Assembly (NCBI GenBank): GCA_963663615.1
Contig: OY760517.1
Location: forward strand, 2,046,001-2,110,000
Length of the DNA stretch: 64,000 bases
Direction of reading: 5' to 3'
DNA from: G963663615 sp963663615
GTDB taxonomy: Bacteria; Bacteroidota; Ignavibacteria; Ignavibacteriales; Melioribacteraceae
The notes below the pieces were generated by a model. It was not told the DNA's origin. It worked only from the letters and a program-made list of their open reading frames with translations, and did not search any database. How positions within the stretch are numbered: the stretch's first letter is position 1; each line of letters opens with the position of its first letter. A program made the translations under genes and the position numbers. Of the stretch, positions 24,689 through 35,508 are shown piece after piece.

Positions 24689-27600
24689 CTTTTATCTTAC
24701 CATAACCATTGATGGAGGAAATTTCAGGGTTATACATCGATTCAACAGATATAGCTGGTAATACAAAACTACCGGAATTAACTACTCGTACCAGATATTC
24801 ATATTCCTTTTCAGTCTTGTTACTCATACTGGTAAACAGTATTAACCTGTCATCCCTAATATCCTCATGTTCAACATAAAGACTTGATTTGTTTGATCTG
24901 TTTTCCTTAGCCAGTCTTGGATTTTCAATTTCAAATGCAGAAGGAATCATATCAGTAATTACAAGATTATCCAGCTCGCCCAGGGAGTTTTTAACTTTAA
25001 TGCGTACTTTAACCAACTGCCCTTGAGTAAATGTATCCCTAATTTTTCGACCGGTTCTGTAATCAACAAATTCTCGTCTAATAGAAATTAGATTATCGCT
25101 TTCCTCAACATCAGCAGTTTTGGATATACCTTCCGAGTTTAGGAAATAATAAACACGTCCTTTACCTTCTACTTTTATAGTAACTTTGTCGCTATTTACA
25201 ACACTACCAAAATTATTGGCAGACTTGCTATCAAATTTTCCAAGTAAATTATTTTCGGCATCATAAACAGAGACCATTATATTGTTGCCAGCGTTCTTTC
25301 TTGCTAGTTTGCCCAATGCCAAAAATACCCAGGCACGATCCTGAGTTGAGCGAATATTCTCTTTGTTTCCTCCAAGATATTTTAGTATTACTGGTATCTG
25401 TAAGTTTTCAGGATCATTTTCTGCAAGTACATTAAGTGCAATTGCTGTGCCTCTCACAGGAGAGTTGAAGAATAGCCCCGATTCCCTTACGCTGTTTTCA
25501 ACATTAAATTCATAAGGTAATATTTCCGAGTATGATTTCATATCTCCGGCAAGTGCATAAGATCCGGCAAGAAGATAGAGTACATCATTGGTTAACAGCT
25601 GAATTCGATTTTTATAATAATTCATTGAAGCAATATCAGCTTCACCATTTAATGCCTTAACATAAAGGGCATATAGCACTGCCTTATTAGCTATATTTTT
25701 TATTTTGATACTACCATTTTCATAATACCTGTATTCACTTAAACTACGTTCCTTTGATATATCATCAACATATTTCATTAAGCTATTCATAAATACGTCA
25801 TCAATTATAAACCCGGCTTTTTTAGCTTCAAGAGCAAAATGAGCTGCATATACTGATGCCCATTCATTTGCTTTTGTTGATGAAGTCCAGAAACCAAGAC
25901 CACCACCCGGAAGCTGTAAATTACGTATTTTATGCAATGCTTCTTTTACATAGTAAACCGATGGGTTGTTGACGAACATATCCGGATTAAGTGATTTGGC
26001 AATATCATCAAAGTAAAGAAGTGGGAATACTTTTGATACTGTTTGCTCAAGACATCCGTATGGGTATTGGAGTAATTTGTTTAACTGATCACTGTATTCT
26101 GTTACAGGTAATGTACTTACAGTTATTTTTGAATTTCGGGTAGATTCAATAAAATCACCCGGAATAACTATTTCCCTACTTTCACCAGCTTTCAGTACAC
26201 CTGTTTTGCTCATTGTTACAAGTGGAGATGCGGGTCTAACTGCTATACTTTCTTCCCTGTAGGATTTTGCGTCACCGGATAATTTATAGATTACATCTCC
26301 AACACCTGGTTCACCATTATCCGTATATTTTCCAAATATACTTAACGTACTGTTTGGTTCAATTTTTACAGAGTTTTCAGATTGTTTAATCAATCTTATG
26401 TTACCGGTTGCTTCAAGTTTCAGATTGACTGATTTGGTTTTACTTGTTGTGTTAACCAAAGTTACTACACTTGTTAGTGTGTCGCCTATTGTCATTACTC
26501 TTGGCAGTTCCGGCTCTATTATAACATCTTCCCTAACTTTTAACGGACTCGCAACACCACCAAACTTCTTACCTTTGTATGCAACTGCCATTAGTCTTAT
26601 TTCGCCATTAAATTGCGGAACGTTTACTGTAAATTCAGCTTTACCAGATGCATCCGTTTTGTTTATACCAGACCAATAGCTAACGAGTTTAAATCGTTTG
26701 TTTTTAACCGGGTTGGTTCTTTTCTTAAGTTGTGCTGCCAGGGCATCACCACCGGTTGATGACTGATAATCAAATATTTCGGGTAAAAGCAGATGATAAA
26801 GGTCATAACTTTCTACTGAAAGTTTTTTCTTGGCATAAAACAGAGAATGAGGGTCCGGAGTAGCAAAGTCATTTATCGACAAAATCCCTTCGTCAACTGC
26901 TGCAAGGGTAACATATACATCGCTACCCAATCCAGTATTAACACTTACCTTAACATTCCTGTTAGGTTTAATTATTTCAGGGGCATCTATTGCAAGTTTA
27001 ATTCTGTTTTGTGGTTTTTCGACAGTCAGGTTTTTAACCCCATGTGCAACAACAAGTGGGAAATTATCTTCCCTGTGTTTCTTGAATAATGTGGCAGATA
27101 TATATACGTTTGGTAAATGTTCATCATTTATTAAAAATTCTACTTCAGCCGAATTATTCTCCAACTTTTGGTACTGGTAATCATATACACCATTTCTTTC
27201 GAGTGTTAACAATACCATTCCATCAAAAGGAGCTTTAATAAGCAACTTGGCAGTTTCACCAGGCTGATAAGATGCCTTGTCAGGAACAATATCAACGCGT
27301 CCTTCCCTGTCAACATCAAACGAAGCTACACTGCCAGAAGACCAGCCATAAACGTAAAATGACTTTGATACATAATCACTGGAGTTACCATAATAAAGGC
27401 GTACTTCATATTTACCACTCTCTGATGTTCTGTAACTAATAGTCTCTGGTGTACTACCGATAGTAATATTTTTCTCATCAATCTTTTCACTAGTTCTTTC
27501 GGAAGCATAATAATAGTTTTTTCTGTAATCCTGTTTAAGAACATTAGCCCATTTAATTCTATAAAGTTCAGCTCTTACTTCCGAACCTTTCGCTATTGTA

Positions 27601-30041
27601 CCTTCCTTATTAAGAGCTACAACATCAAATTTAACATCCTGATTTTCATCATAGTAGTACGAATCACCCTTAATGCCAACATAAACATCACGTGGGTAGA
27701 TATTAACCGATTTCACCCTATTTAATGGTCTGCCGGTTATATCAAAAATAGTTAAGAATAAAACTGCCTTTACAACTTTTTGTCTGCCATAATAAGAAGG
27801 AATATCAAAACTAATGTTTGCAGCTCCATCTTCATTCAAATTACCATCGGAAAACAGATTATCAGTGCCTTCAGAATTACCGGTAGCACTAAAATCATAT
27901 TCCCTGTATTTGCTACTGTAATAATTTGTATGAATTAAATTTAATTCAGCTTTATATTTTAATTCTCCGGCAGGAGCACCGAACAAAAACTCAGCATTTA
28001 CATCAAATTTTATGGTAGTATTATCACTATATATTTCTTTATCCGATTTTATAACTGCTCTTATTTTATCCGGTACAAATTCTTCAATACCAAATTTGTA
28101 GGAGCCAATAATATTATCTGCACCATCAGATAATTCTGCCCGGTAGTTTCCGGTTGAGTAATAGTCAGGAATGTCGAATGAAATATCAAATGAACCTTCC
28201 TCATTTAGCTCCTGCTTCATATTAACTACTTTGTTTCCGGAGGGATTATATACCGAAAGAATTACCGGTACATTTGATATGTTATTTATCTTGTCATCTC
28301 GTACAATTCCGGATATGCTAATTTTTTCACCCGGACGATAAAGGTTTCTGGCAGAATAAATGAATGTATTTATACCGGGTGAATAAGCTTCATATCCACT
28401 TACATCATACCTTGATAGCTCAACTTTAGTTTCTCTAAGATCGATATAATTAAGGTCATCTCCTTTTTTAACCATAACCAAAACAGGATTAAACTCATCA
28501 AGCACATCTTTAATATTTTCAAACTCTACCACACCATTTTGATCTGTTCGTGCAGTTAACATAACCTGATTGGTTTTTGAAATAACTTGTACTTCAGCAT
28601 CTATAACCGGTTCGGTTGATTTTAATGAATTAACGAATACATAGAATTGGTTACCCGATTGTTTGGCAATTATTCCCAAATCTGTAATCACTATTATTTT
28701 GTCATCATTGATCCAACGTTTTGAAGTAGAGTTTGCACTAATAACAAAAATACCCTTGTGTTTGTTATAACCGGCAAGTGTATCCAAATTAAGGTTTACG
28801 GTTTCAATACTATTTCTGTTCTTTTTAAGATTAACCTTATAACTAAATACATCCTTTCCGAAAGAACCTACGTAATAGTTTTTGTTATCATTTATCCATT
28901 TATATGTATAAGTATGATTGTTAAGAAAATGCACAAGGTTATTCAAAAATACCTTTTGAACATTAACCTCAATTCCTTTATTGTTTATACTACTTAACTC
29001 AACATTGCCGAAACCGTCTTTTAGTAAATATTTTGAATTTTTATCCGTAAATGATAAAGTAGGACGTAACTCACCAAATGAAACTTGCTGAACAAAATCA
29101 TATTCCAGTTCACCACCGAATTCACTCTTCAATCCTTTTTTAATTTTTACAGTAACCGGGTCAAGTTTTGAGGTAGAAAGGGTTAAAATAAAACGGTTTT
29201 CAAGAACAGTTACTTTATATTCGTAAGCTGGTTCAATTTCTATAAAATTCTTTATAGATTTTAATTCAGCTTTTTGCGAAGTATTAACATTTATTATTGT
29301 TGAACTTCCGTTAGCACTGGCATTTACACCCGTAATCGAAAGCCTCTTTAACGGTGGAAGCTGGTAATCGAACTCTCTGGTATCGGCAAGACCTTTTTTA
29401 CCAACAACCGACATTAATCCTGACTTTACCGAAACTTCAATATTCTGTCTTTTTTCTGCAACACCTACATCCAGTATTTCAAAAGCAATAGTTTCGGAAA
29501 CAGATGAAGTAACAACATTAATTTCTCTGGCTTCAACATTATCAAGTGTAACGTGTAAATAATCTTTAACTAACGCTGGATTAACTTTGTAATTAAACTT
29601 TAGATTGGATTTAACTATTACACTGTTGGTCTGCTTGTTAAAATCCCAAAAGAAATCTGCACCAAGTACCTCAAAGTCAGGGGTAATAAAGCTATATTCT
29701 TCAAACTCGGATTGTAATCCGGTATTGAATAATACTTTTGAAGTAACATTTGCCGTATATAATTCGATTGGTTTTAGCGGATTCGAGGGCGAAAATATAA
29801 GAGTTCTCTTGTCAAGCCATTTAAATTTTCCATTTATGGCAGGAGTAAATTCAACAAATTGCTCATCCGACCATTTATCAAGTGTATCTGATGGAGCCAA
29901 ATCCTTGTTAAACTCAATTTTAATATTTGTAAGCAAGTCAGCTTTACCTTCCGGATAAAACTTTTCAACTTCAACAAAATCTCCTGAAGCACAGGAAAAT
30001 AGTACAATTGCTAATAATAATAAGGTAAGTTTTTTATACAT
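24678..30041 (-). CDS. Bacterial alpha-2-macroglobulin lipoprotein (YfhM-like)
   Basis: A 1787-residue protein with a lipoprotein signal (LLLLAIVLFSCASGD, Cys at 17). It has many macroglobulin-type beta domains, an A2M family segment around 1150-1330 and the thioester motif GCLEQT with Cys at about 1330, the CLEQ version used by bacterial YfhM proteins, followed by the alpha-alpha barrel thioester domain and a receptor-binding-like C-terminal domain. It is expected to trap proteases that penetrate the periplasm by covalent attachment. It is co-transcribed with pbpC. Length is in the usual range (1500-1900). Confidence 0.93.
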   Translation of the reverse strand: MYKKLTLLLLAIVLFSCASGDFVEVEKFYPEGKADLLTNIKIEFNKDLAPSDTLDKWSDEQFVEFTPAINGKFKWLDKRTLIFSPSNPLKPIELYTANVTSKVLFNTGLQSEFEEYSFITPDFEVLGADFFWDFNKQTNSVIVKSNLKFNYKVNPALVKDYLHVTLDNVEAREINVVTSSVSETIAFEILDVGVAEKRQNIEVSVKSGLMSVVGKKGLADTREFDYQLPPLKRLSITGVNASANGSSTIINVNTSQKAELKSIKNFIEIEPAYEYKVTVLENRFILTLSTSKLDPVTVKIKKGLKSEFGGELEYDFVQQVSFGELRPTLSFTDKNSKYLLKDGFGNVELSSINNKGIEVNVQKVFLNNLVHFLNNHTYTYKWINDNKNYYVGSFGKDVFSYKVNLKKNRNSIETVNLNLDTLAGYNKHKGIFVISANSTSKRWINDDKIIVITDLGIIAKQSGNQFYVFVNSLKSTEPVIDAEVQVISKTNQVMLTARTDQNGVVEFENIKDVLDEFNPVLVMVKKGDDLNYIDLRETKVELSRYDVSGYEAYSPGINTFIYSARNLYRPGEKISISGIVRDDKINNISNVPVILSVYNPSGNKVVNMKQELNEEGSFDISFDIPDYYSTGNYRAELSDGADNIIGSYKFGIEEFVPDKIRAVIKSDKEIYSDNTTIKFDVNAEFLFGAPAGELKYKAELNLIHTNYYSSKYREYDFSATGNSEGTDNLFSDGNLNEDGAANISFDIPSYYGRQKVVKAVLFLTIFDITGRPLNRVKSVNIYPRDVYVGIKGDSYYYDENQDVKFDVVALNKEGTIAKGSEVRAELYRIKWANVLKQDYRKNYYYASERTSEKIDEKNITIGSTPETISYRTSESGKYEVRLYYGNSSDYVSKSFYVYGWSSGSVASFDVDREGRVDIVPDKASYQPGETAKLLIKAPFDGMVLLTLERNGVYDYQYQKLENNSAEVEFLINDEHLPNVYISATLFKKHREDNFPLVVAHGVKNLTVEKPQNRIKLAIDAPEIIKPNRNVKVSVNTGLGSDVYVTLAAVDEGILSINDFATPDPHSLFYAKKKLSVESYDLYHLLLPEIFDYQSSTGGDALAAQLKKRTNPVKNKRFKLVSYWSGINKTDASGKAEFTVNVPQFNGEIRLMAVAYKGKKFGGVASPLKVREDVIIEPELPRVMTIGDTLTSVVTLVNTTSKTKSVNLKLEATGNIRLIKQSENSVKIEPNSTLSIFGKYTDNGEPGVGDVIYKLSGDAKSYREESIAVRPASPLVTMSKTGVLKAGESREIVIPGDFIESTRNSKITVSTLPVTEYSDQLNKLLQYPYGCLEQTVSKVFPLLYFDDIAKSLNPDMFVNNPSVYYVKEALHKIRNLQLPGGGLGFWTSSTKANEWASVYAAHFALEAKKAGFIIDDVFMNSLMKYVDDISKERSLSEYRYYENGSIKIKNIANKAVLYALYVKALNGEADIASMNYYKNRIQLLTNDVLYLLAGSYALAGDMKSYSEILPYEFNVENSVRESGLFFNSPVRGTAIALNVLAENDPENLQIPVILKYLGGNKENIRSTQDRAWVFLALGKLARKNAGNNIMVSVYDAENNLLGKFDSKSANNFGSVVNSDKVTIKVEGKGRVYYFLNSEGISKTADVEESDNLISIRREFVDYRTGRKIRDTFTQGQLVKVRIKVKNSLGELDNLVITDMIPSAFEIENPRLAKENRSNKSSLYVEHEDIRDDRLILFTSMSNKTEKEYEYLVRVVNSGSFVLPAISVESMYNPEISSINGYGKIKVEK

Positions 30042-30171
30042 TTATACCCCTTGTCGGTACTGGTTAATTTCATAATACGATATATCTAAATTAACTATTT
30101 CAAATTAATTTAGTTCCGATATAGTAATAAAATTTAATTATTTTTATTTATGGTTTGTCGCAATTAAAGTG

Positions 30172-32418
30172 CTATTTTGTTTTCATTGTAAAAACGCCAT
30201 CCCATTCAGCATCAGGAGGATTCTCCTTATATATTTGGGTGCGTTTCAAATATATTTTTGAAGGCAAATCACCGGGTAATTTTTCAAGAGATTTAAGAAA
30301 ACACTTCTCAGCATCTGCAAATTTACGATTTCTAAAACAGGCTAACGCATCAGAATAATGATTCAGCTTTTCAAAATACTCTCCAGCTGCTTCATCATCA
30401 ATAAATCCCAGTAATTCGTAAACTGTTGTAGGAATAGTTCTTCCCTTAACCCTTATGGTATCCAGTTCCCTCACAAAAAATTTATCACGAACCTGCTTGT
30501 AAGTTGAGTCTGATATCATAAGATAAGTGCCATATTGCTTATTGGCCCCCTCAAGTCTGGAAGCTAAATTTACGTCATCTCCCATCGCAGTATAATCAAA
30601 ACGTTTTTCACTACCAATATTACCGACAATTACTTCGCCAGTATTTACTCCAATTCTAACATTTATATCAGGTAGGTTCTGTTCTCTCCAGGCTGCCTTC
30701 ATTTCTATTAGTTTATCGCGCATCTCAATAGCTGTTTTACATGCTCTGAATGCATGATCCTTTAGACTAACAGGTGCACCCCAAAAAGCCATAACTGCAT
30801 CCCCAATATACTTATCGAGAGTACCGTTATTCCTCATTACAATATTAGTCATTGCATTCAGGTATTCATTCATAAAACTTACAAGCTCTTCCGGTGTCAT
30901 GTCCTGCGAAAATGATGAAAATCCTGCAATATCGCTAAAAAGTATTGATAATTCCCTGTTTTCTCCACCAAGTGTAAGTTTATCAGGATTATCAACAAGC
31001 TCCTCCACTACCTCACCACTAACATAATGACTGAACATCTTTTTAATTTGTCGGCTTTCTTTTCTTTCCCTGATAAAATGATATGCTGTACTTCCAAAAT
31101 AGCCTATAAGCAAACCAAAACCAGGAGGTATCATGGCAAGTAAATATTTGTGCTCAACAAATAAATAGATGGAAAATTCATTTAGCAGATATAGTACCAA
31201 AATTACAGAAAGGAAACTGAGTATTTCCGTTACAAAATTGTTACTGATTTTGTGATTCCTTAGCAATGAAGTACCAAAGAATGAGAAGAACACAACAATA
31301 ACCACACTGATAAACTCAACTATTTCTGAAGATGCGAGAATATAATCATCATCAATAATGTTTTGCAGTGCAGTTGCATGGAACTCAACGCCATACATCA
31401 TATTATCCCCTTTTCTCACACCCCTTGCAAAAGAAACAGGTAAAACATCCTTATCTTCCGGCATTGTAGAACCGATTAGTACAATTTTATCCTTAAAAAA
31501 GCCCTTATTTTTTAATCCATATTCAGGATCATCCCAGGTATTTATATCAGTTTCGAACTCAATTTCATCAATAGTTTTGAAATCCTTATCATCAATGATG
31601 TCAATGAATTTAAAATGTTTGAATGATTTATAGGTATCAACTCCATAAAAATTTACTAACATTGAAGTGTTGTCATACTTTGGAATTTCCTTTTTGCCAA
31701 GTATAAATTTATCGGGAGTATTTTCAGCCAATGTATAATGTTCAAGACCGTAATAAATATTGAGTAGTGAAAACCCAAACGTAGGTATTAACTCATTATT
31801 TACGCCGGAATAAACATAAGGGCTGTACCTTCTATATACACCATCATAATCACTGCCAACAAGCACAATACCTATTTGATTTTTGGGAGAGTAAAACAAG
31901 TTGCCATACATTTGATTTCTCTTCTTCATAATGGAATTTATTTTTCCATCACTCTCACCCCTCTCAACTATTTCAAACTCACTCTCCAATCTGGGATCAA
32001 GTTTTCCTGCAAGAACTATATTATCATACTTATTAAGCACATCTTTTAATGCCAGGTCATTTTCTTCCGAATATTTATCCTTTGTTGATAGAACAATATC
32101 GATTCCAATAGCTTTGGCACCAGCCTCATTAAGGTTCTCAATAAGTTTTGCATAATATACTCTGGGCCAGGGCCAGCTGTTATAGGGAGGTGGTATCTGA
32201 TCGTAGGTATCTTGAGTAATTTCAATAACTACAATTTCGCTCTCTTTCTCAATTTTCCTCTCACCTCTTCTTCTGAACCTCTCATCAAGTAGTTTTAACT
32301 CGAGCTGGGCAAACGGACGCAGGGTGAATAAATAACCCTGCGTAATTATTATTGTTACAAATACAATACCGGCAGCTATTAATAACTCGGTTAATATTTT
32401 ATACTTACTTCTGTTCAT
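30172..32418 (-). CDS. CHASE2-domain adenylate cyclase
   Basis: A 748-residue membrane enzyme: one N-terminal transmembrane helix (about 11-30), an extracytoplasmic CHASE2 domain (about 40-355), three further helices (about 365-455) and a cytoplasmic class III nucleotide cyclase domain (about 480-660). Metal-binding aspartates are D496 in LFSDIAGFSS and D540 in YIGDAVMAFWGAP. The RFDYTAMGDDVNLASRLE segment is of the kind seen in class IIIb adenylate cyclases (Lys in DKYIGD, Thr in place of the base-selective Asp), so cAMP is the likely product. A short TPR-like tail follows. Its ATG overlaps the stop of the barrel gene in TAATG. Confidence 0.92.
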   Translation of the reverse strand: MNRSKYKILTELLIAAGIVFVTIIITQGYLFTLRPFAQLELKLLDERFRRRGERKIEKESEIVVIEITQDTYDQIPPPYNSWPWPRVYYAKLIENLNEAGAKAIGIDIVLSTKDKYSEENDLALKDVLNKYDNIVLAGKLDPRLESEFEIVERGESDGKINSIMKKRNQMYGNLFYSPKNQIGIVLVGSDYDGVYRRYSPYVYSGVNNELIPTFGFSLLNIYYGLEHYTLAENTPDKFILGKKEIPKYDNTSMLVNFYGVDTYKSFKHFKFIDIIDDKDFKTIDEIEFETDINTWDDPEYGLKNKGFFKDKIVLIGSTMPEDKDVLPVSFARGVRKGDNMMYGVEFHATALQNIIDDDYILASSEIVEFISVVIVVFFSFFGTSLLRNHKISNNFVTEILSFLSVILVLYLLNEFSIYLFVEHKYLLAMIPPGFGLLIGYFGSTAYHFIRERKESRQIKKMFSHYVSGEVVEELVDNPDKLTLGGENRELSILFSDIAGFSSFSQDMTPEELVSFMNEYLNAMTNIVMRNNGTLDKYIGDAVMAFWGAPVSLKDHAFRACKTAIEMRDKLIEMKAAWREQNLPDINVRIGVNTGEVIVGNIGSEKRFDYTAMGDDVNLASRLEGANKQYGTYLMISDSTYKQVRDKFFVRELDTIRVKGRTIPTTVYELLGFIDDEAAGEYFEKLNHYSDALACFRNRKFADAEKCFLKSLEKLPGDLPSKIYLKRTQIYKENPPDAEWDGVFTMKTK

Positions 32419-34811
32419 TACAGAGTGTACTGTACTTTCATTCCGGCAATCATGTTACCAAATTCTGAAAAGTCGGAAAAATACCTAAGTTGATATTGTA
32501 GTGATAAGTTTGGAAAAAACTTGTAACCACCAAAAAACTCAACTGACATGCGGCTAAAATATCCAAAAGTTGGACTAACTCTTAAGTTCATATCGAGCTT
32601 TCTATCAAACATAAATAGTGTTCCTGAAACAAACAGACGAGTATAATTAATATTGCTGTTAATAAGTTCCGAAATACTATTCGCAAATCCGGTAGCAGTC
32701 CTGAACCTCTTGCTCCAGTCTGAAGAAAAGTTCATTGCAAAATTGTAGCCACGTGAATCATTATTCCTGTACGATGCATCTGCACGGTCAGTAAAAGAAA
32801 ACTGAACATCCAGTTTATGTTTTATTGGCAAATAAAAATCATAGGACGAATTTATATAGAAACGCGATGTTGTCTGTTCAACCATTAAATCTCTTTTGGT
32901 TGTATCAGCTAAACTAATTCCATTCCAGTTTTCACTTCTGTAAAACCCTACAACTATATCAGGTAATTCGTTACGAGGAAAATAACTACCTGAAACGCTA
33001 ATATTTTTAGTTTTGGTAGTTGCCAGTTTAGTTCCCTGCAAGTTATCATGTAACCTTTCAAAACCAAGATTAAAAAACACCTTATTGTTTAATAAACTTA
33101 TTCTATCTGCAATTTTGAATCCTTCAATATCCTTTCTGAGGTATGGTTGTCCAAATGAGTTATAATCGTTACCACGATATACATACTTAACACTTGCCCT
33201 GTTATTGTAGTACTTAGCCCGTAGTTCGGCATCCGAAGCAAGCGATGCAAGTTCAGTAATATTGAACGGTCCAATATGTGGGTTAACAGTTATAAAATTG
33301 CTTAAAATATTTTTTGCGTCAATTATGTCATATGGGTCAACATCAGCAAAATCATTATCCTCAAGAAAGTTAATTATGGAGGTATCTTCAACTGTTCCTT
33401 TTGAAATGTCGCTATTTTGCAAACTAACAAATGCACTACTTCTAAAGTTAATTCTGTTTCTGTCAAACTTTAATTCCAATTCAGGACCAATTACAAGGTT
33501 CTCTTTTGGTTGTACACCAAAATCAATTGAATTTGGTTCATCAGATGAATGTAAATAGTTTAATGCAAATTTATAGTTACTAAAAATCACAAACTCCGGT
33601 CGAACTATAAAAATATTTCTACTATATGTACCAAAACTAACACGTCCGTAATTGCTACCGTATTTAGTCGAATCAATCCTTATTAGCCCGGGTTCAAGAG
33701 GAGTTTCATCATCAACAGCATATATTTCAAGTAACTCACCTTCAATAGCCCTTGTAATAGAACCGTAACTTGCTGAAAGATTAAATACACCAAGATCCAA
33801 ATGGGCTGATATACCTCTAATTCTCTTACCACCATAAATAGTATTTGGGTAAACTGGATAATGGTCACCCAACTCAATTGCACCATATTCATGCGAAACT
33901 TTTAAAGAGTATCTGTTATATGGTTGCAAATATCCTTTCTCCTCGGAGGTTACATAAACCCTGCCGTCAAAACCAAATTTTTGATAGCTACCACTAAAAT
34001 CAACTGAAGCATTATTATACCAGGTATTTTCCTGATTATAATATTCGTTTCTTCCTTCAACAACAATGAATGTTCTCTGGTTAAATTTATCTTCACTAAT
34101 CTTTCTCAGATCGCTTGCTATTATTCTGAATTCTTTTTTACGGGAGTAAAGAAAGTTACCATCATTGTCATATATCTTTACTTCCATGGAAATTGGACCC
34201 GCCTGATTCAGGTTAAGGTCTAAAATTTCATTGTAATTAATCAGGTCTTCAAGTTTCAAACAATGTTTGGTTACATCACTACCATTTATATATAGTTTTG
34301 TAGCACTCTTATCTACATTGTCGGGTAGCCTTAATAGTGATATTGAAAAGAACAGCTTATTATCTGCAACTATTTCGTTTTCGGTAGGAGAAAGTAAAAT
34401 AATCTTGTCATGATATTCCGATTTGGCTTTAACGGTAATTAGAGCCGGATCTCCTGTTATAGTAAAATTTTCAGGATAATATTCCGGTTTGTCGCCACCA
34501 TAACAAACAACATAATACTCAAGAAGCGGATATTTAACATCTGCCTCAGGAATAATAGCCTTAAAGCTTTCTCTGAAAAAGGTAGTTGTTGCAACCTTAT
34601 ATTCCGAATCATTTGAGGATTTGTAAAACAACTTCATATCTGTTAGCTGATAATTAGCAATGTAGCTTCCCCCAAGCACCAATGTATTTCCTTCAGTAGC
34701 TTCTACCTTATCCAAATCAATTGATACATTCTGACCAAATGATTTATTCGCGATAATTACTACAAAGAGTAAAACTATCATTAACAAGTTAGTCTTGCTT
34801 AAATATCTCAT
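32418..34811 (-). CDS. Predicted outer-membrane beta-barrel protein
   Basis: A 797-residue protein I do not recognise by name. It has a signal peptide (start MRYLSKTNLLM, cleavage after SFGQ), an Ig/Fn3-like N-terminal region (about 25-225), then a long stretch rich in alternating aromatic and polar residues with repeated N-x-x-(F/Y) turns and a final beta-strand KVQYTL, all typical of outer-membrane barrels. I chose the ATG at 34811 because it gives a proper signal peptide; the longer frame from 34868 overlaps the FecR gene and lacks one. It lies between FecR and the CHASE2 cyclase with gaps of 16 and -1 bp. Confidence 0.72.
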   Translation of the reverse strand: MRYLSKTNLLMIVLLFVVIIANKSFGQNVSIDLDKVEATEGNTLVLGGSYIANYQLTDMKLFYKSSNDSEYKVATTTFFRESFKAIIPEADVKYPLLEYYVVCYGGDKPEYYPENFTITGDPALITVKAKSEYHDKIILLSPTENEIVADNKLFFSISLLRLPDNVDKSATKLYINGSDVTKHCLKLEDLINYNEILDLNLNQAGPISMEVKIYDNDGNFLYSRKKEFRIIASDLRKISEDKFNQRTFIVVEGRNEYYNQENTWYNNASVDFSGSYQKFGFDGRVYVTSEEKGYLQPYNRYSLKVSHEYGAIELGDHYPVYPNTIYGGKRIRGISAHLDLGVFNLSASYGSITRAIEGELLEIYAVDDETPLEPGLIRIDSTKYGSNYGRVSFGTYSRNIFIVRPEFVIFSNYKFALNYLHSSDEPNSIDFGVQPKENLVIGPELELKFDRNRINFRSSAFVSLQNSDISKGTVEDTSIINFLEDNDFADVDPYDIIDAKNILSNFITVNPHIGPFNITELASLASDAELRAKYYNNRASVKYVYRGNDYNSFGQPYLRKDIEGFKIADRISLLNNKVFFNLGFERLHDNLQGTKLATTKTKNISVSGSYFPRNELPDIVVGFYRSENWNGISLADTTKRDLMVEQTTSRFYINSSYDFYLPIKHKLDVQFSFTDRADASYRNNDSRGYNFAMNFSSDWSKRFRTATGFANSISELINSNINYTRLFVSGTLFMFDRKLDMNLRVSPTFGYFSRMSVEFFGGYKFFPNLSLQYQLRYFSDFSEFGNMIAGMKVQYTL

Positions 34812-34827
34812 TATTCTACACCATCCA

Positions 34828-35508
34828 CTATTCTTCATCTGACAGGTATTCAATCTCAACAATACCATTTTCTGTTCTTACACGAATAACTTTTGTTTTA
34901 ACCTGTCTGGCACTTTTAATTTTTTGTTGTGTTTGCAGGTCAGTCTCTGTTATTCTTAAGTTGCCATTTTTATCAACCTGAGCAGTATTACCAGGTCTTA
35001 AAGTACCGGAAGATTTGGCACCCAATAATGCCTGAAGTTCAACCAGACCAGTTTCCAGAGCAAAGAGTGTATTCCCTTCTCCGGATACTTCAATGTATCC
35101 TGATGTTCCCCTTATAGATGCCACCAGTGTAGGGGTTGTAAACTTGAACTCTTCATTCTGCTGTTTTTTAACGTCAAACCCAATTACACCATTGTTTATT
35201 ATTACATTTTTATCAAGTTTCTGTTTTTCTTTATCTCCGTATATAGTTACTTCGGATGATTCTCTTACTCTTAATATTGAGCCATCAAGAAAACTAACAA
35301 TTGCAAGAGATTTTTTACCTGTACGTAACAGGTTTTTATTAAATAGTGTTAAGCCGGGAGTAGCCTTCTCCCAATCCTTTTTGCCCTCATTAAACTCTAC
35401 TTTTCGGATTGCTTTGTTAAGCACAGCTACAGGATTTTTTTTCACCTTGTCCTGTCCAATCAAAACAGAACATACGATTAAAATTATTATCAATACTTTA
35501 TTCATCAT
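34828..35508 (-). CDS. FecR-domain periplasmic protein
   Basis: A 226-residue secreted protein: signal peptide to about residue 18, then the FecR domain, recognised from the TPGLTLFNKNLLRTGKKS and AIVSFLDGSILRVRESSEV segments (about 50-85), and an ASIRGTSG-type motif at 128-138 that recurs in FecR/LysM-style repeats. FecR proteins sit in the periplasm and pass signals from outer-membrane transducers to partners inside; no FecI sigma factor lies here. Its start overlaps the preceding stop codon by 4 bp (ATGA), so it is co-translated with the neighbour. Confidence 0.85.
   Translation of the reverse strand: MMNKVLIIILIVCSVLIGQDKVKKNPVAVLNKAIRKVEFNEGKKDWEKATPGLTLFNKNLLRTGKKSLAIVSFLDGSILRVRESSEVTIYGDKEKQKLDKNVIINNGVIGFDVKKQQNEEFKFTTPTLVASIRGTSGYIEVSGEGNTLFALETGLVELQALLGAKSSGTLRPGNTAQVDKNGNLRITETDLQTQQKIKSARQVKTKVIRVRTENGIVEIEYLSDEE

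Noticed and set aside
26052..26054. Loss of the thioester in the alpha-2-macroglobulin (CLEQ, not CGEQ)
   Set aside because: Bacterial YfhM relatives use CLEQ, so this is normal, not a defect.
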